A stretch of 16,946 nucleotides of DNA from HyVt-337 sp964428895 (GCA_964428895.1 CAYRZU010000070.1:1-16946), one strand, 5' to 3'. Positions 1 to 6,880 are shown, counted from the stretch's first letter. Notes: generated from the letters alone by a model not told the origin. Numbers and translations are program-made.

Positions 1-60
1 GAACAGCCCCTCAGCCTGCTGATGGTCGACGTCGATCATCAGCAGGCTGAGGGGCTGTTC
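1..60. repeat. 60-base near-perfect palindrome at the window edge (likely fold-back or assembly artefact)
   Basis: Bases 1-24 are the exact reverse complement of 37-60. The 12 bases between are also self-complementary except for the pair 25/36, and the centre TCGACGTCGA (26-35) is a perfect palindrome. It lies inside the conserved GGDEF strand coding for IDVDH, exactly where the protein sequence stops matching the family. A natural gene would not be expected to fold back on itself here, so I read this as a chimeric read end or assembly-graph artefact seeded by the central palindrome. Confidence 0.9.
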
Positions 61-624
61 GTATCGCTTGGCGATCTTGAACTCGTGGGCCAGCATGTCC
101 TGGAAGTTACGGACGTTGGCCAGGTGGGTCAGGGGGTCGGTGGTGCAGAGGACTTGGAGTTTGGCGTTATCCTGTTTGAGTTCATCCATCATTCTCCGTT
201 CGCGGCGGATGGCGGCGTCGAGTTCGTCGTGGAGTCTCTTGAACCGCATCAGCACGCGGACGCGGGAGACCACCTCGGCCATCGAAGCGATCTGGCAGAT
301 CACGTCGTCGGCGCCGGCGTTCAGGAAGATATCTCGGGCGCTGCCCGGCCGGTGGCTGAGCACCACCACCGGGAGCGAGTCGCTGCCGTGCATGTCGCGG
401 ACGGAACTGACCAGTTCGGTTCGCACCGGCGCACTGGCCGGATCGTGAACGATGACCAGATCGACCGCATGGGCGCAGATCGCAGCGAAGGCCTCGACCT
501 CGTCGGCGCAGACGGTGACGTCCCACCCGGCGGATGTCATGGGGGCGACATAATCGGTCAGAGCGTGGGGGCGAGCGGAAACGGCAAGAATGCGTCCGGC
601 GTGGGGGTTCTGTTGGTTTGTCAT
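1..624 (-). CDS. Receiver-like/GGDEF regulator (putative diguanylate cyclase), 3' end lost at window edge
   Basis: The minus-strand frame is open from an ATG at 624 to the window edge (208 codons). Residues about 10-128 have the pattern of a response-regulator receiver ending in GADD and R-V-R-V-L-M-R. Residues about 129-158 form a charged helical linker, and a GGDEF domain begins at TTDPLTHLANVRNF (161-174) and runs to PLSLLMIDVDH (191-201). GGDEF domains make cyclic di-GMP from two GTP, but the GGDEF signature itself lies outside the window, so activity cannot be judged. The receiver is degenerate: the acidic pair after strand 1 is S-A, the usual phospho-Asp position is His60 with Asp61 beside it, and the Lys of the KP motif is Gln111. 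The last seven codons (QQAEGLF) come from the palindrome at 1-60 and are probably not native; FK..ND is expected there. A weak AGGTGCCAGG precedes the start. Confidence 0.85.
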   Translation of the reverse strand, partial: MTNQQNPHAGRILAVSARPHALTDYVAPMTSAGWDVTVCADEVEAFAAICAHAVDLVIVHDPASAPVRTELVSSVRDMHGSDSLPVVVLSHRPGSARDIFLNAGADDVICQIASMAEVVSRVRVLMRFKRLHDELDAAIRRERRMMDELKQDNAKLQVLCTTDPLTHLANVRNFQDMLAHEFKIAKRYEQPLSLLMIDVDHQQAEGLF

Positions 625-646
625 CCTGGCACCTACCAACCTATTC

Positions 647-671
647 ACCGCCGTCTTCACGTGTCGGCGGT
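647..671 (-). other. Stem-loop in the leader of the GGDEF gene
   Basis: ACCGCCG (647-653) pairs perfectly with CGGCGGT (665-671) around an 11-base loop. It would lie in the 5' untranslated region about 23 bases upstream of the ATG at 624. A second shorter hairpin, GGCCC/GGGCC at 696-710, lies further upstream. I see no conserved core of a c-di-GMP riboswitch, so a regulatory role is only a possibility. Confidence 0.35.
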
Positions 672-786
672 CAGTCCTTGGGTTCTTTGAATGTCGGCCC
701 CTCATGGGCCTCTCTGACCGAAAGCTAGGATACGTTCGCCGTAGGGCAAAACACTGAAGCGCGAACTTTCCATCAACGGACAACCA

Positions 787-814
787 TTGTCTCACCCGGC
801 CACGCGCCTATAAT
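787..814 (+). promoter_or_regulatory. Predicted promoter of the phosphofructokinase gene
   Basis: TTGTCT (787-792, 4 of 6 to the -35 consensus), a 16-base spacer, and a perfect TATAAT (809-814). Transcription would start near 821, leaving a leader of about 44 bases. This is the strongest -10 box seen in the window. Confidence 0.65.
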
Positions 815-822
815 TCAGCCCT

Positions 823-841
823 GCCGACCGGGCCGGTCGGC
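823..841 (+). other. GC-rich stem-loop at the 5' end of the phosphofructokinase message
   Basis: GCCGACC (823-829) and GGTCGGC (835-841) form a perfect 7-bp stem with the 5-base loop GGGCC. It begins within a few bases of the predicted transcription start and ends just before the ribosome-binding site AAGGGAG (849-855). It could stabilise the message end or tune translation. It is not followed by a T run and does not look like a terminator. Confidence 0.5.
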
Positions 842-864
842 CATAACGAAGGGAGCTGTTCACG

Positions 865-2115
865 ATGACCGGAAAAGCCGTCGTTGCCCAATCGGGCGGC
901 CCGACCGCCGTAATCAACGCCAGCGCGGCCGGCGTAATCCAAACCGCCCTGGGCCATCCCGAGAGCTTCACCGGCGTCTACGGCGCTGATAACGGCATCC
1001 TGGGTGTGCTCAACGAAGAGTTGTTCGACATCGGCGCCGAAGACCCCGCCCAGATCGACCGGCTAAAGCGCTCCCCCAGTTCGCTGCTGGGCTCGTGCCG
1101 CCATAAACTCAAGAGCCTCGAGGCCGACCGCACCGACTACGAGCGAATCCTCAACGTCTTTCGCGCCCACGACGTGCGGTTCTTCTTCTACATCGGCGGC
1201 AACGACTCCATGGACACCGCCGCCAAGCTCGGCCAGCTCGCCAACCAAATCGACTACGAGCTGATCTGCGTGGGCGTGCCCAAGACCATCGACAACGACC
1301 TGGCCTGCACCGACCACTGCCCCGGCTACGGCTCGGTCGCCAAATTCAACGCCACCGCCGTCATGGAAGCGGGCCTGGATACCTACGCCCTCTACACCCA
1401 CGACACCTGCACCGTCCACGAGGTCATGGGCCGAAACGCCGGGTGGATCGCCGCGGCGACCGCCCTGGCCGCCCGCCACGACGACGACGCGCCCCACCTG
1501 GTCCTCCTGCCGGAAGTGCCCTTCGTCGAGGCCGACTTCATCGACGCGGTCAGACAGTCGCTCGATAAGTTCAAGCGGTGCTTCGTCGCCTGCGGCGAGG
1601 GCGTCAAGACGGCCGACGGGAAGTACCTGGGTGAAGCGGGCGGCCAGTTTTCCAAAGACAGCTTCGGCCACACGCAATTGGGCGGCGCCGCCAACGCCGT
1701 GCGCTGGATCATCGAGGAAAAGGTCGGCGTTAAGGCCCGGACCAACCGGGCGGGCACGGCCCAGCGAGTGGCCCGCCACTTCGCCTCAGCCACCGATAGC
1801 GACGAGGCCTACCTGGTCGGCCAAAAGGCGGTCGAAGCCGCCATCGCGGGCGTTCACGGCAAGATGATCACGCTCGAGCGCACGGCCGACGACCCGTACG
1901 CGGTCACCACGGGCCTGGCCGACCTCGAAGACGTCGCCAACGGTGAGAAGCCCGTGCCGCCTGAGTTCATCCGTGAAGACGGCTTCGGCGTCACCGACGC
2001 ATTTCGGGCCTACGCCTCGCCGCTGGTCCGGGGCCAGGCTGAGGTGGACATCGACGCCGACGGGCTGCCGGTTTACGCGCGGCTGGCCAAGAAGATGGTA
2101 GATAAGAAGGCCTAA
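865..2115 (+). CDS. pfp: 6-phosphofructokinase, pyrophosphate-dependent type
   Basis: A 416-residue protein of the phosphofructokinase family, which phosphorylates fructose 6-phosphate in the cytoplasm. SGGPTAVINAS (10-20) starts the donor-binding lobe, GGNDSMDTA (111-119) is the donor loop, PKTIDND (139-145) carries the catalytic Asp, and MGRNAGWIA (188-196) binds the sugar phosphate. Two positions decide the donor. ATP enzymes have Gly where this protein has Asp114, and Gly where it has Lys140 before TIDND; Asp plus Lys is the established signature of PPi-dependent enzymes, which work reversibly. I therefore infer PPi use (EC 2.7.1.90 activity), though ATP cannot be formally excluded. The start is supported by AAGGGAG nine bases upstream. 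It stands alone behind its own promoter, and the next gene has a separate one. Confidence 0.93.
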   Translation: MTGKAVVAQSGGPTAVINASAAGVIQTALGHPESFTGVYGADNGILGVLNEELFDIGAEDPAQIDRLKRSPSSLLGSCRHKLKSLEADRTDYERILNVFRAHDVRFFFYIGGNDSMDTAAKLGQLANQIDYELICVGVPKTIDNDLACTDHCPGYGSVAKFNATAVMEAGLDTYALYTHDTCTVHEVMGRNAGWIAAATALAARHDDDAPHLVLLPEVPFVEADFIDAVRQSLDKFKRCFVACGEGVKTADGKYLGEAGGQFSKDSFGHTQLGGAANAVRWIIEEKVGVKARTNRAGTAQRVARHFASATDSDEAYLVGQKAVEAAIAGVHGKMITLERTADDPYAVTTGLADLEDVANGEKPVPPEFIREDGFGVTDAFRAYASPLVRGQAEVDIDADGLPVYARLAKKMVDKKA

Positions 2116-2151
2116 CGACCCCGGTTAACCCAGGCCAATTTTGGCGACCAC

Positions 2152-2180
2152 TGGAAATGCCCGCGGCCCGCGCCTATACT
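2152..2180 (+). promoter_or_regulatory. Predicted promoter of the GH10-like gene
   Basis: TGGAAA (2152-2157), a 17-base spacer, and TATACT (2175-2180). The bases before the -10, GCGCC, match those before the TATAAT upstream of the phosphofructokinase gene. The leader would be about 65 bases. A short AGGG (2245-2248) serves as ribosome-binding site for the ATG at 2253. Confidence 0.5.
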
Positions 2181-2252
2181 CGAAGAGCCTAGCTACGGCG
2201 TTTGCCCACCGCGCGGCCTAATTGACCTTATTCCTATTATAAGCAGGGCAAC

Positions 2253-3776
2253 ATGCTTCGGTTTGAGGCGCATCAAGGTGACTCCGCCAACGGGCTCGAC
2301 CTGACCGGCGCGTACGTGTTCGGTCCGGACGGCATTCCCGTGCGCGGCGAACTCGGCCAAGACGGCGACACCATCGCGTGTCGTAAGCGCGTGGCCGGCG
2401 CGGTGGGGTTGGCCCTGCTGTGGGACGCCGGCCGAGCCGGTTCCTTCATCCTCCCGACCACCCGCCTGCCCGACCGCGACCGCCCCTATAACCTGCCGCT
2501 GGAACTGGCCCGCGCCCGCCTGATGCGGCTGGCCCAGAAGGTCGAGGAATGGGGCCTGTTCGACTACCCCGACGCCGCCGACCTGATCACCGAGTTCCAG
2601 GACAACCGCCAGCCGTTCGTCGATGCCCTGCAATCGTCCGACTCGGCCGCTACCGCCACGCTGGCCAGCAAGGCTCTGGCCGACGGCGTGACCCTCTCGG
2701 AGAAGATGGCGCTATTCCACGCCGGCGTGTTCCTGGACCGCCGCAAGGGATCGGCCGCCGCCGCCGGGCGGACCCGGTTCGGGGTGCAGGTCAACCTCAA
2801 CGGCATTTCCGGAGGCCATCACGACCGCCTGCGAGACGCCTTCGACTTCCTGTCGATCCCCATGTCCTGGAAGCTGGTCGAGCCGCAAGAGAACACCTAC
2901 AAGTTCCCCCGCGTCGACCAGTGGGTCAACTTCGCCGCCCGGGCCCAAAAGCCCGTTCACATCGGGCCGGTGGTCGACTTCGACCCGTCGAACCTGCCGG
3001 AGTGGCTGTACCTGTGGGAGCACGATTACGACAGCCTTCGCGAGGTCATCTACAAGCACCTTGAGCAGATCATCCAGCGGTACTCCCGCCAGGCGAAGAT
3101 CTGGTCGGTGGTCTCGGGCCTACACGCCTGGAACAACTTCAACCTGTCGTTCGAGCAGATCATGGAACTGACGCGGATGTGCTGTCAACTCGCCCGCCGT
3201 CAGGCCCCGCGCAGCCAGATCATGATCGACCTGGTCATGCCCTGGGGCGAATACTACGCCCGCAACCAGCGGACCATTCCCCCCCTGCTGTATGCGGACA
3301 TGGCCGTCCAGAGCGGCATCAAGTTCGACGCCCTCGGCGTGCAGCTTCACATGGGCGTTCCGCAGGACGGGTACTACGTGCGCGACCTGATGCAGATTTC
3401 CAGCCTGCTCGATGAGTTTGTCTCGCTCCGCAAGCCCGTGCACATCACCGCCTGCGCCGTTCCCAGCCAGGCGGTCTCCGACCCGCGCGACGCCTGGAGC
3501 GGCGAGCACGAGTCGACCTCGGCCGGCCGATGGCACGCGCCCTGGTCGCAGCGACTCCAGGCCGAGTGGCTGCAGGCGTTCTACCGCATCTGCATGTCCA
3601 AGCCTTACGTCGAGAGCATCTGCTGGCGCGACCTCGGCGACGACGGACCCCACTACCTGCCCCACGGCGGCCTCTGCGCCGACGAAGAAACGCCCAAGAT
3701 GGCCTTCACCGAGCTGCGCAACTTCCGGGCCAAGATGGCCGCCAACACCGCCGGGCCCGGCCGGAACGGAAAGTGA
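2253..3776 (+). CDS. GH10 (xylanase-like) family protein lacking both catalytic glutamates
   Basis: A 507-residue protein with no signal peptide. Residues about 1-165 form an N-terminal domain I do not recognise by name, with the run LPLELARARLMRLAQKVEEW (81-100). Residues about 175-490 follow the GH10 barrel: SWKLVEPQENTYKF (205-218), GPVVDFDPSNLPEWL (238-252), IWSVVSG (283-289), GVQLH (362-366), HITACAV (397-403), and CWRDLGD followed by HYLPHGGL (467-474). GH10 xylanases have the acid/base Glu in W-D-V-V-N-E and the nucleophile Glu in T-E-L-D. Here these positions are Gly289 and Ala400. As read, it cannot perform the retaining hydrolysis of GH10, so it is more likely a binding, scaffolding or regulatory relative, or it uses other chemistry. 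Databases may label it endo-1,4-beta-xylanase on fold alone. The stop overlaps the GTG of the next gene. Confidence 0.8.
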   Translation: MLRFEAHQGDSANGLDLTGAYVFGPDGIPVRGELGQDGDTIACRKRVAGAVGLALLWDAGRAGSFILPTTRLPDRDRPYNLPLELARARLMRLAQKVEEWGLFDYPDAADLITEFQDNRQPFVDALQSSDSAATATLASKALADGVTLSEKMALFHAGVFLDRRKGSAAAAGRTRFGVQVNLNGISGGHHDRLRDAFDFLSIPMSWKLVEPQENTYKFPRVDQWVNFAARAQKPVHIGPVVDFDPSNLPEWLYLWEHDYDSLREVIYKHLEQIIQRYSRQAKIWSVVSGLHAWNNFNLSFEQIMELTRMCCQLARRQAPRSQIMIDLVMPWGEYYARNQRTIPPLLYADMAVQSGIKFDALGVQLHMGVPQDGYYVRDLMQISSLLDEFVSLRKPVHITACAVPSQAVSDPRDAWSGEHESTSAGRWHAPWSQRLQAEWLQAFYRICMSKPYVESICWRDLGDDGPHYLPHGGLCADEETPKMAFTELRNFRAKMAANTAGPGRNGK

Positions 3777-4159
3777 ACCGCCCCCCGGATCGTCACGATC
3801 TGTCCCTGACCCCCGCCAACGGTGTCACCTTGCTGATCGTCTGCGCCGTCGCGGCCGTGCCGCTGGCGGCCATGGCTTTGAGCGGACGGACCTGGATCGG
3901 CGACGATCCGCCGGTCTGGCCCCAGCGCTTCCAAGCGGCCACCGAGCGGATCGACCCCAACACGGCGTCGGCGGCCTCCCTCCGGCGGCTGCCCGGCATC
4001 GGCCAGGTCCGAGCCGACGCCATCATCGCCTACCGCGCCGGCCACGGGGCGCCGCGGTTTGTCCGGCCCGAGGACTTGACGGCCGTGGCCGGCATCGGGC
4101 CGGGAACCATCCGGCAGATCGCACCGTACCTGACCCTGCCCGGCGCGGCTGCACGTTGA
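3773..4159 (+). CDS. ComEA-like helix-hairpin-helix protein with one membrane segment
   Basis: The likely start is the GTG at 3773, which overlaps the TGA of the GH10-like gene (GTGA) and suggests translational coupling; the product is 128 residues. A short polar N-terminus leads into a hydrophobic segment (GVTLLIVCAVAAVPLAAMAL, about 18-37), then a linker and a paired helix-hairpin-helix unit. Its elements are IDPNTASAASLRRLPGIG (64-81), the following helix, and AVAGIGPGTIRQIAPYL. This matches ComEA and related DNA-binding proteins, where GIG hairpins contact the DNA backbone. ComEA serves in DNA uptake, but similar short proteins occur without competence genes and none are seen here, so the role is open. 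A later ATG at 3872 would delete the membrane segment and is less likely. Confidence 0.72.
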   Translation: MNRPPDRHDLSLTPANGVTLLIVCAVAAVPLAAMALSGRTWIGDDPPVWPQRFQAATERIDPNTASAASLRRLPGIGQVRADAIIAYRAGHGAPRFVRPEDLTAVAGIGPGTIRQIAPYLTLPGAAAR

Positions 4160-4183
4160 AAAGCCAGCGCCGACCGGCATAAT
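4156..4183 (+). promoter_or_regulatory. Predicted promoter giving a leaderless CPBP protease message
   Basis: TTGAAA (4156-4161, 5 of 6), a 16-base spacer, and CATAAT (4178-4183, 5 of 6). The -35 box overlaps the stop codon of the ComEA-like gene. Starting about seven bases after the -10 box, transcription would begin at or within a base or two of the ATG at 4191. No Shine-Dalgarno sequence is present in the preceding bases. Confidence 0.55.
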
Positions 4184-4190
4184 ACTCCGC

Positions 4191-4916
4191 ATGGACGCCC
4201 CGCCCCCGACGGACCTTGCCCAGCAGCGATACGCCTGCCTATCTCGTCAGCCCTTGCACGCGCTGGTCTTCGTGGCACCGTTCCTGTTGTTCTTCCACAT
4301 CTCTCTGGCCTGGACGCCCGACGTGCTGATGGCCCGCCATCACCTGGCCGAGGCGCTGCGGTTCTTCGGGGCCACCCACCCGCTCCTGCCGGCCTTCGCC
4401 GTGGTCGCGGTCCTGCTCTGCCAGCAGATCATCGAACGCGCCCGCTGGCGCCTGCGCCCGGTAGTGATCGGCCTGATGACGGTCGAGTCGATCGCCTGGG
4501 CCGTGCCGCTGGTGGCCCTGCTGCACCTGGTGGGGCGCCTCAGCGCAACCACGGTCCCGAACGATTCGATCTTCATGAAGCTCGTCATCAGCGCCGGGGC
4601 CGGCATCTACGAGGAGTTCTTGTTCCGCCTGGTGCTGATGGGGTTGACGTTGCTGCTGTTCGTGGACATCCTGGAACTGCCCAAGAAATACGTCGCCCCG
4701 ATCATGCTGGTCGCCGCGGCGGTGGCCTTTAGCCTCTACCACCCCCAAGTGTGGGCCGACGGCACGCTGTTCAAATCGCGCCTACTGTGGGGGCCTTTCA
4801 TCTTCCGCGCCCTGGCCGGACTGTACCTGGGAGGCCTATTCCTGCTGAGGGGCTTCGGCGTGGTCGTCGGCGCGCACACCTTCTACAACGTGTATGTGGT
4901 GTTGGCGCTCAGTTAG
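4191..4916 (+). CDS. CPBP family intramembrane glutamic protease (CAAX protease/Abi)
   Basis: A 241-residue, strongly hydrophobic protein with several predicted membrane helices. It carries the three CPBP motifs: EEFLFR (141-146, the EExxxR motif with the catalytic Glu pair), FSLYH (180-184, FxxxH) and HTFYN (229-233, HxxxN). Members of this family act in the membrane and include eukaryotic Rce1, bacteriocin-immunity and Abi proteins. Most bacterial members have unknown substrates and nothing nearby indicates one here. The ATG at 4191 lacks a ribosome-binding site and is best explained by a leaderless message from the promoter at 4156-4183. It converges on purC with only 13 bases between the stops. 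Confidence 0.88.
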   Translation: MDAPPPTDLAQQRYACLSRQPLHALVFVAPFLLFFHISLAWTPDVLMARHHLAEALRFFGATHPLLPAFAVVAVLLCQQIIERARWRLRPVVIGLMTVESIAWAVPLVALLHLVGRLSATTVPNDSIFMKLVISAGAGIYEEFLFRLVLMGLTLLLFVDILELPKKYVAPIMLVAAAVAFSLYHPQVWADGTLFKSRLLWGPFIFRALAGLYLGGLFLLRGFGVVVGAHTFYNVYVVLALS

Positions 4917-4930
4917 GCCCGCGGGCCCGC
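4916..4930. other. Interleaved GC palindromes between convergent genes
   Basis: GGCCCGCGGGCC (4916-4927) and GCGGGCCCGC (4921-4930) are both perfect palindromes and fill the whole gap between the convergent stops of the CPBP protease gene and purC. They could fold on either transcript as a short GC hairpin. There is no T run on either side, so a bidirectional intrinsic terminator is only a weak suggestion. Confidence 0.35.
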
Positions 4931-5826
4931 TACTCCCACGGAAACTTTTGGCCCGTCAAGCGCGTGTAGGCCTCGATATAGCGCGCCCGCGTCTTCTGGA
5001 CGATCTCGGCCGGGAGGATGGGACCCGGCGGGGTGCGATCGAACTTGATCTTGTCCAGGTAGTCCCGGACGAATTGCTTGTCAAAGGAGGCCTGGCTCTT
5101 CCCGGGCTTGTAGCTGTCGGCCGGCCAGAAGCGGGAGGAATCCGGGGTGAGCACTTCGTCGATCAGGATCAGTTGTCCGTCGGCGTCTCGGCCGAACTCG
5201 AACTTGGTGTCGGCCAGGATGATGCCCTTCTCGGTGGCAAAGTCGCGGGCGGTCTCGTAAATCTTGACGGCGCTATCGCGCAGGGCCGTCATGGTCTCAA
5301 CGCCGACCAGATCGCACGCTTTTTCAAAGGTGATGTTCTCGTCGTGGTCGCCCAGTTCGGCCTTGGTCGCCGGGGTGAAGATCACCTCGGGCAATTGGGA
5401 AGCCTCTTTGAGCTTCTCGGGAAGCGTGACCCCGCAGACCGTTCCGGACTCCTGGTACTCCCGCCAACCCGAGCCCGCCAGGTACCCGCGCACCACGCAT
5501 TCGATGGGCACCACCTCGGCCTTTTTGCACAGCATGAAGCGCCCGTCCATTTCTTCGGTGCGGAAGGGCTCGGGCAGGTCCTTCATGGCCGTGCTGATCA
5601 CGTGATTCGGGCAGACCTCCGAGAGCATCTCGAACCAGAAGCAACTGATCTGGGTGAGCACGCGCCCCTTATCGGGGATGCCGTTAGGCATGACCACGTC
5701 GAAGGCGCTGATCCGGTCGGTGGCGACCAGCAGCACGCCATCGGGCAGATCGTAGATATCGCGGACCTTGCCGCTACGCTTGGGGAACTCTTCAACCGCC
5801 GTTGTCAGAAGGGCTGTGTTCTTCAT
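4930..5826 (-). CDS. purC: Phosphoribosylaminoimidazole-succinocarboxamide synthase (SAICAR synthase)
   Basis: This cytoplasmic enzyme of de novo purine synthesis joins CAIR and aspartate using ATP to make SAICAR (EC 6.3.2.6). The 298-residue product shows the family motifs in order: SGKVRDIYD (18-26, nucleotide loop), ATDRISAFDVVMPNGIPDKG, a mid-protein VPIECVVRGYLAGSGW, DTKFEFG, and DEVLTPDSSRFW. Its length fits the long form of about 300 residues rather than the form of about 240 found in E. coli. The ATG at 5826 is chosen because the family N-terminus begins there; the frame is open further upstream but that stretch belongs to the amidase gene. It is last in the metG operon, 10 bases after the amidase stop. 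Confidence 0.96.
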   Translation of the reverse strand: MKNTALLTTAVEEFPKRSGKVRDIYDLPDGVLLVATDRISAFDVVMPNGIPDKGRVLTQISCFWFEMLSEVCPNHVISTAMKDLPEPFRTEEMDGRFMLCKKAEVVPIECVVRGYLAGSGWREYQESGTVCGVTLPEKLKEASQLPEVIFTPATKAELGDHDENITFEKACDLVGVETMTALRDSAVKIYETARDFATEKGIILADTKFEFGRDADGQLILIDEVLTPDSSRFWPADSYKPGKSQASFDKQFVRDYLDKIKFDRTPPGPILPAEIVQKTRARYIEAYTRLTGQKFPWE

Positions 5827-5836
5827 AGTCTCGCTT

Positions 5837-6868
5837 CTACTGGCCTGTCGGCGCAAGGTCAAGGGGCTTTCGGGACGCCCCCAGCGCCGCGCCGGACTGC
5901 AAATAACCCGCGATGCCGTCCGCCACCGCCTGAGCCAATCGGTCCTGATAACCGGGCATGGCCAACGCCTTGGCCTCATACGAATTGGTCATGAACCCCA
6001 ACTCCACCAACGCGGCCGGGCAAATCGTTCGCACCAGCACGCGCAAGTTCGACTGCTGCACGCCACGGCTGGCCACGCCCGCCCCGGACATCTGGCGAGA
6101 CAGTCCCTGGGCCAGCGCCACCGATTGGCCATCGGGCGACCGGGCCGTGAAGACCGTGTATCCACGGGCATCGGGGTTGGCCTCGGCCGCGTCGGAGTGA
6201 ATGCTCACGAACAGCGCCGCCCCGGCCCGGTTGGCGATTTCGGCCCGCTCATTGAGTTCGACGAATACGTCCGTCGACCGCGTCAGGATTACCGGTATCC
6301 CACGGGCTTTGAGCTTCTCGGCCACCATCATCGCCACCGGGAGGTTGATGTCCTTCTCCGGGATGCCGATGATGCCTGGCGCTCCGGGGTCGTGGCCGCC
6401 GTGGCCGGCGTCGATGACGACCGGGCGGGCCTTGGGTCCGGGCTTGGGTTTTGGCTTGGGGGTGGGCGTGGGGGTCCCGCCGGCGGCCGCTTGGCCGGAC
6501 GGCTGGCGCATTAACTTGCGAATGGATCCCACGATCGACTCCGGCACGAACAAGACCCCCTCGGCCGGAGTGACGAACTCCAGGAAGTCCACCCGCGTCC
6601 CGTTGACATAGACGCGGCTGGACGGCGTTGCGTAGAGCATCACGTGGTTGATGCCGTTGCCCCGCAAGGAGGCCTCGTACTCGTCGGCCCGGTCGACCGT
6701 CATCTTCAGTCGGCCGGCCAGTTGGTAGACGCTGATCGACCCCCACGGCGCCAGGATGACCGGCTCTTGGTCGGCCCGGGGTCGGCGGAAGGGGTCCGCC
6801 GGATCGCATCCGCCCAGCAGGACGCACACGCCAACAAGCAACCATAGATTCAGGCGCCTCGATCGCAT
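5837..6868 (-). CDS. N-acetylmuramoyl-L-alanine amidase (Amidase_3), lipoprotein
   Basis: A 343-residue cell-wall hydrolase that cuts the bond between N-acetylmuramic acid and the stem peptide. An N-terminal signal with lipobox LLGGC (Cys21) predicts a lipid-anchored protein. Residues about 36-120 resemble the copper amine oxidase N-terminal-like fold often found with cell-wall enzymes. A proline-rich TPTPTPKPKPKPGP linker (132-145) follows. The catalytic domain has IDAGHGGHDPGA (152-163, zinc His156), Glu171 in EKDIN, VSIHSD (221-226, zinc His224) and ALVELGF with catalytic Glu289, so the zinc site and catalytic residue are complete. The start at 6868 has GGAG overlapping the upstream stop codon. 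It is fourth in the metG operon and probably acts in the periplasm. Confidence 0.94.
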   Translation of the reverse strand: MRSRRLNLWLLVGVCVLLGGCDPADPFRRPRADQEPVILAPWGSISVYQLAGRLKMTVDRADEYEASLRGNGINHVMLYATPSSRVYVNGTRVDFLEFVTPAEGVLFVPESIVGSIRKLMRQPSGQAAAGGTPTPTPKPKPKPGPKARPVVIDAGHGGHDPGAPGIIGIPEKDINLPVAMMVAEKLKARGIPVILTRSTDVFVELNERAEIANRAGAALFVSIHSDAAEANPDARGYTVFTARSPDGQSVALAQGLSRQMSGAGVASRGVQQSNLRVLVRTICPAALVELGFMTNSYEAKALAMPGYQDRLAQAVADGIAGYLQSGAALGASRKPLDLAPTGQ

Positions 6869-6880
6869 TGCAGAGGGCTC

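Noticed and set aside
22..690. Plus-strand frame beginning MVDVDHQQ
   Set aside because: Its start arises from the palindrome copying the GGDEF IDVDH codons; the remainder is antisense to the receiver domain.
625..864. Cyclic di-GMP riboswitch in front of the GGDEF gene or phosphofructokinase gene
   Set aside because: The leader hairpins lack the conserved riboswitch core sequences; only simple stems are present.
2134..2145. GCCAA-TT-TTGGC hairpin after the phosphofructokinase gene as a terminator
   Set aside because: The stem is only five pairs with a two-base loop and no T run follows.
5827..5979. Longer N-terminus for purC
   Set aside because: The extra codons overlap the amidase 3' end in another frame and precede the family N-terminus; the ATG at 5826 fits the operon spacing.
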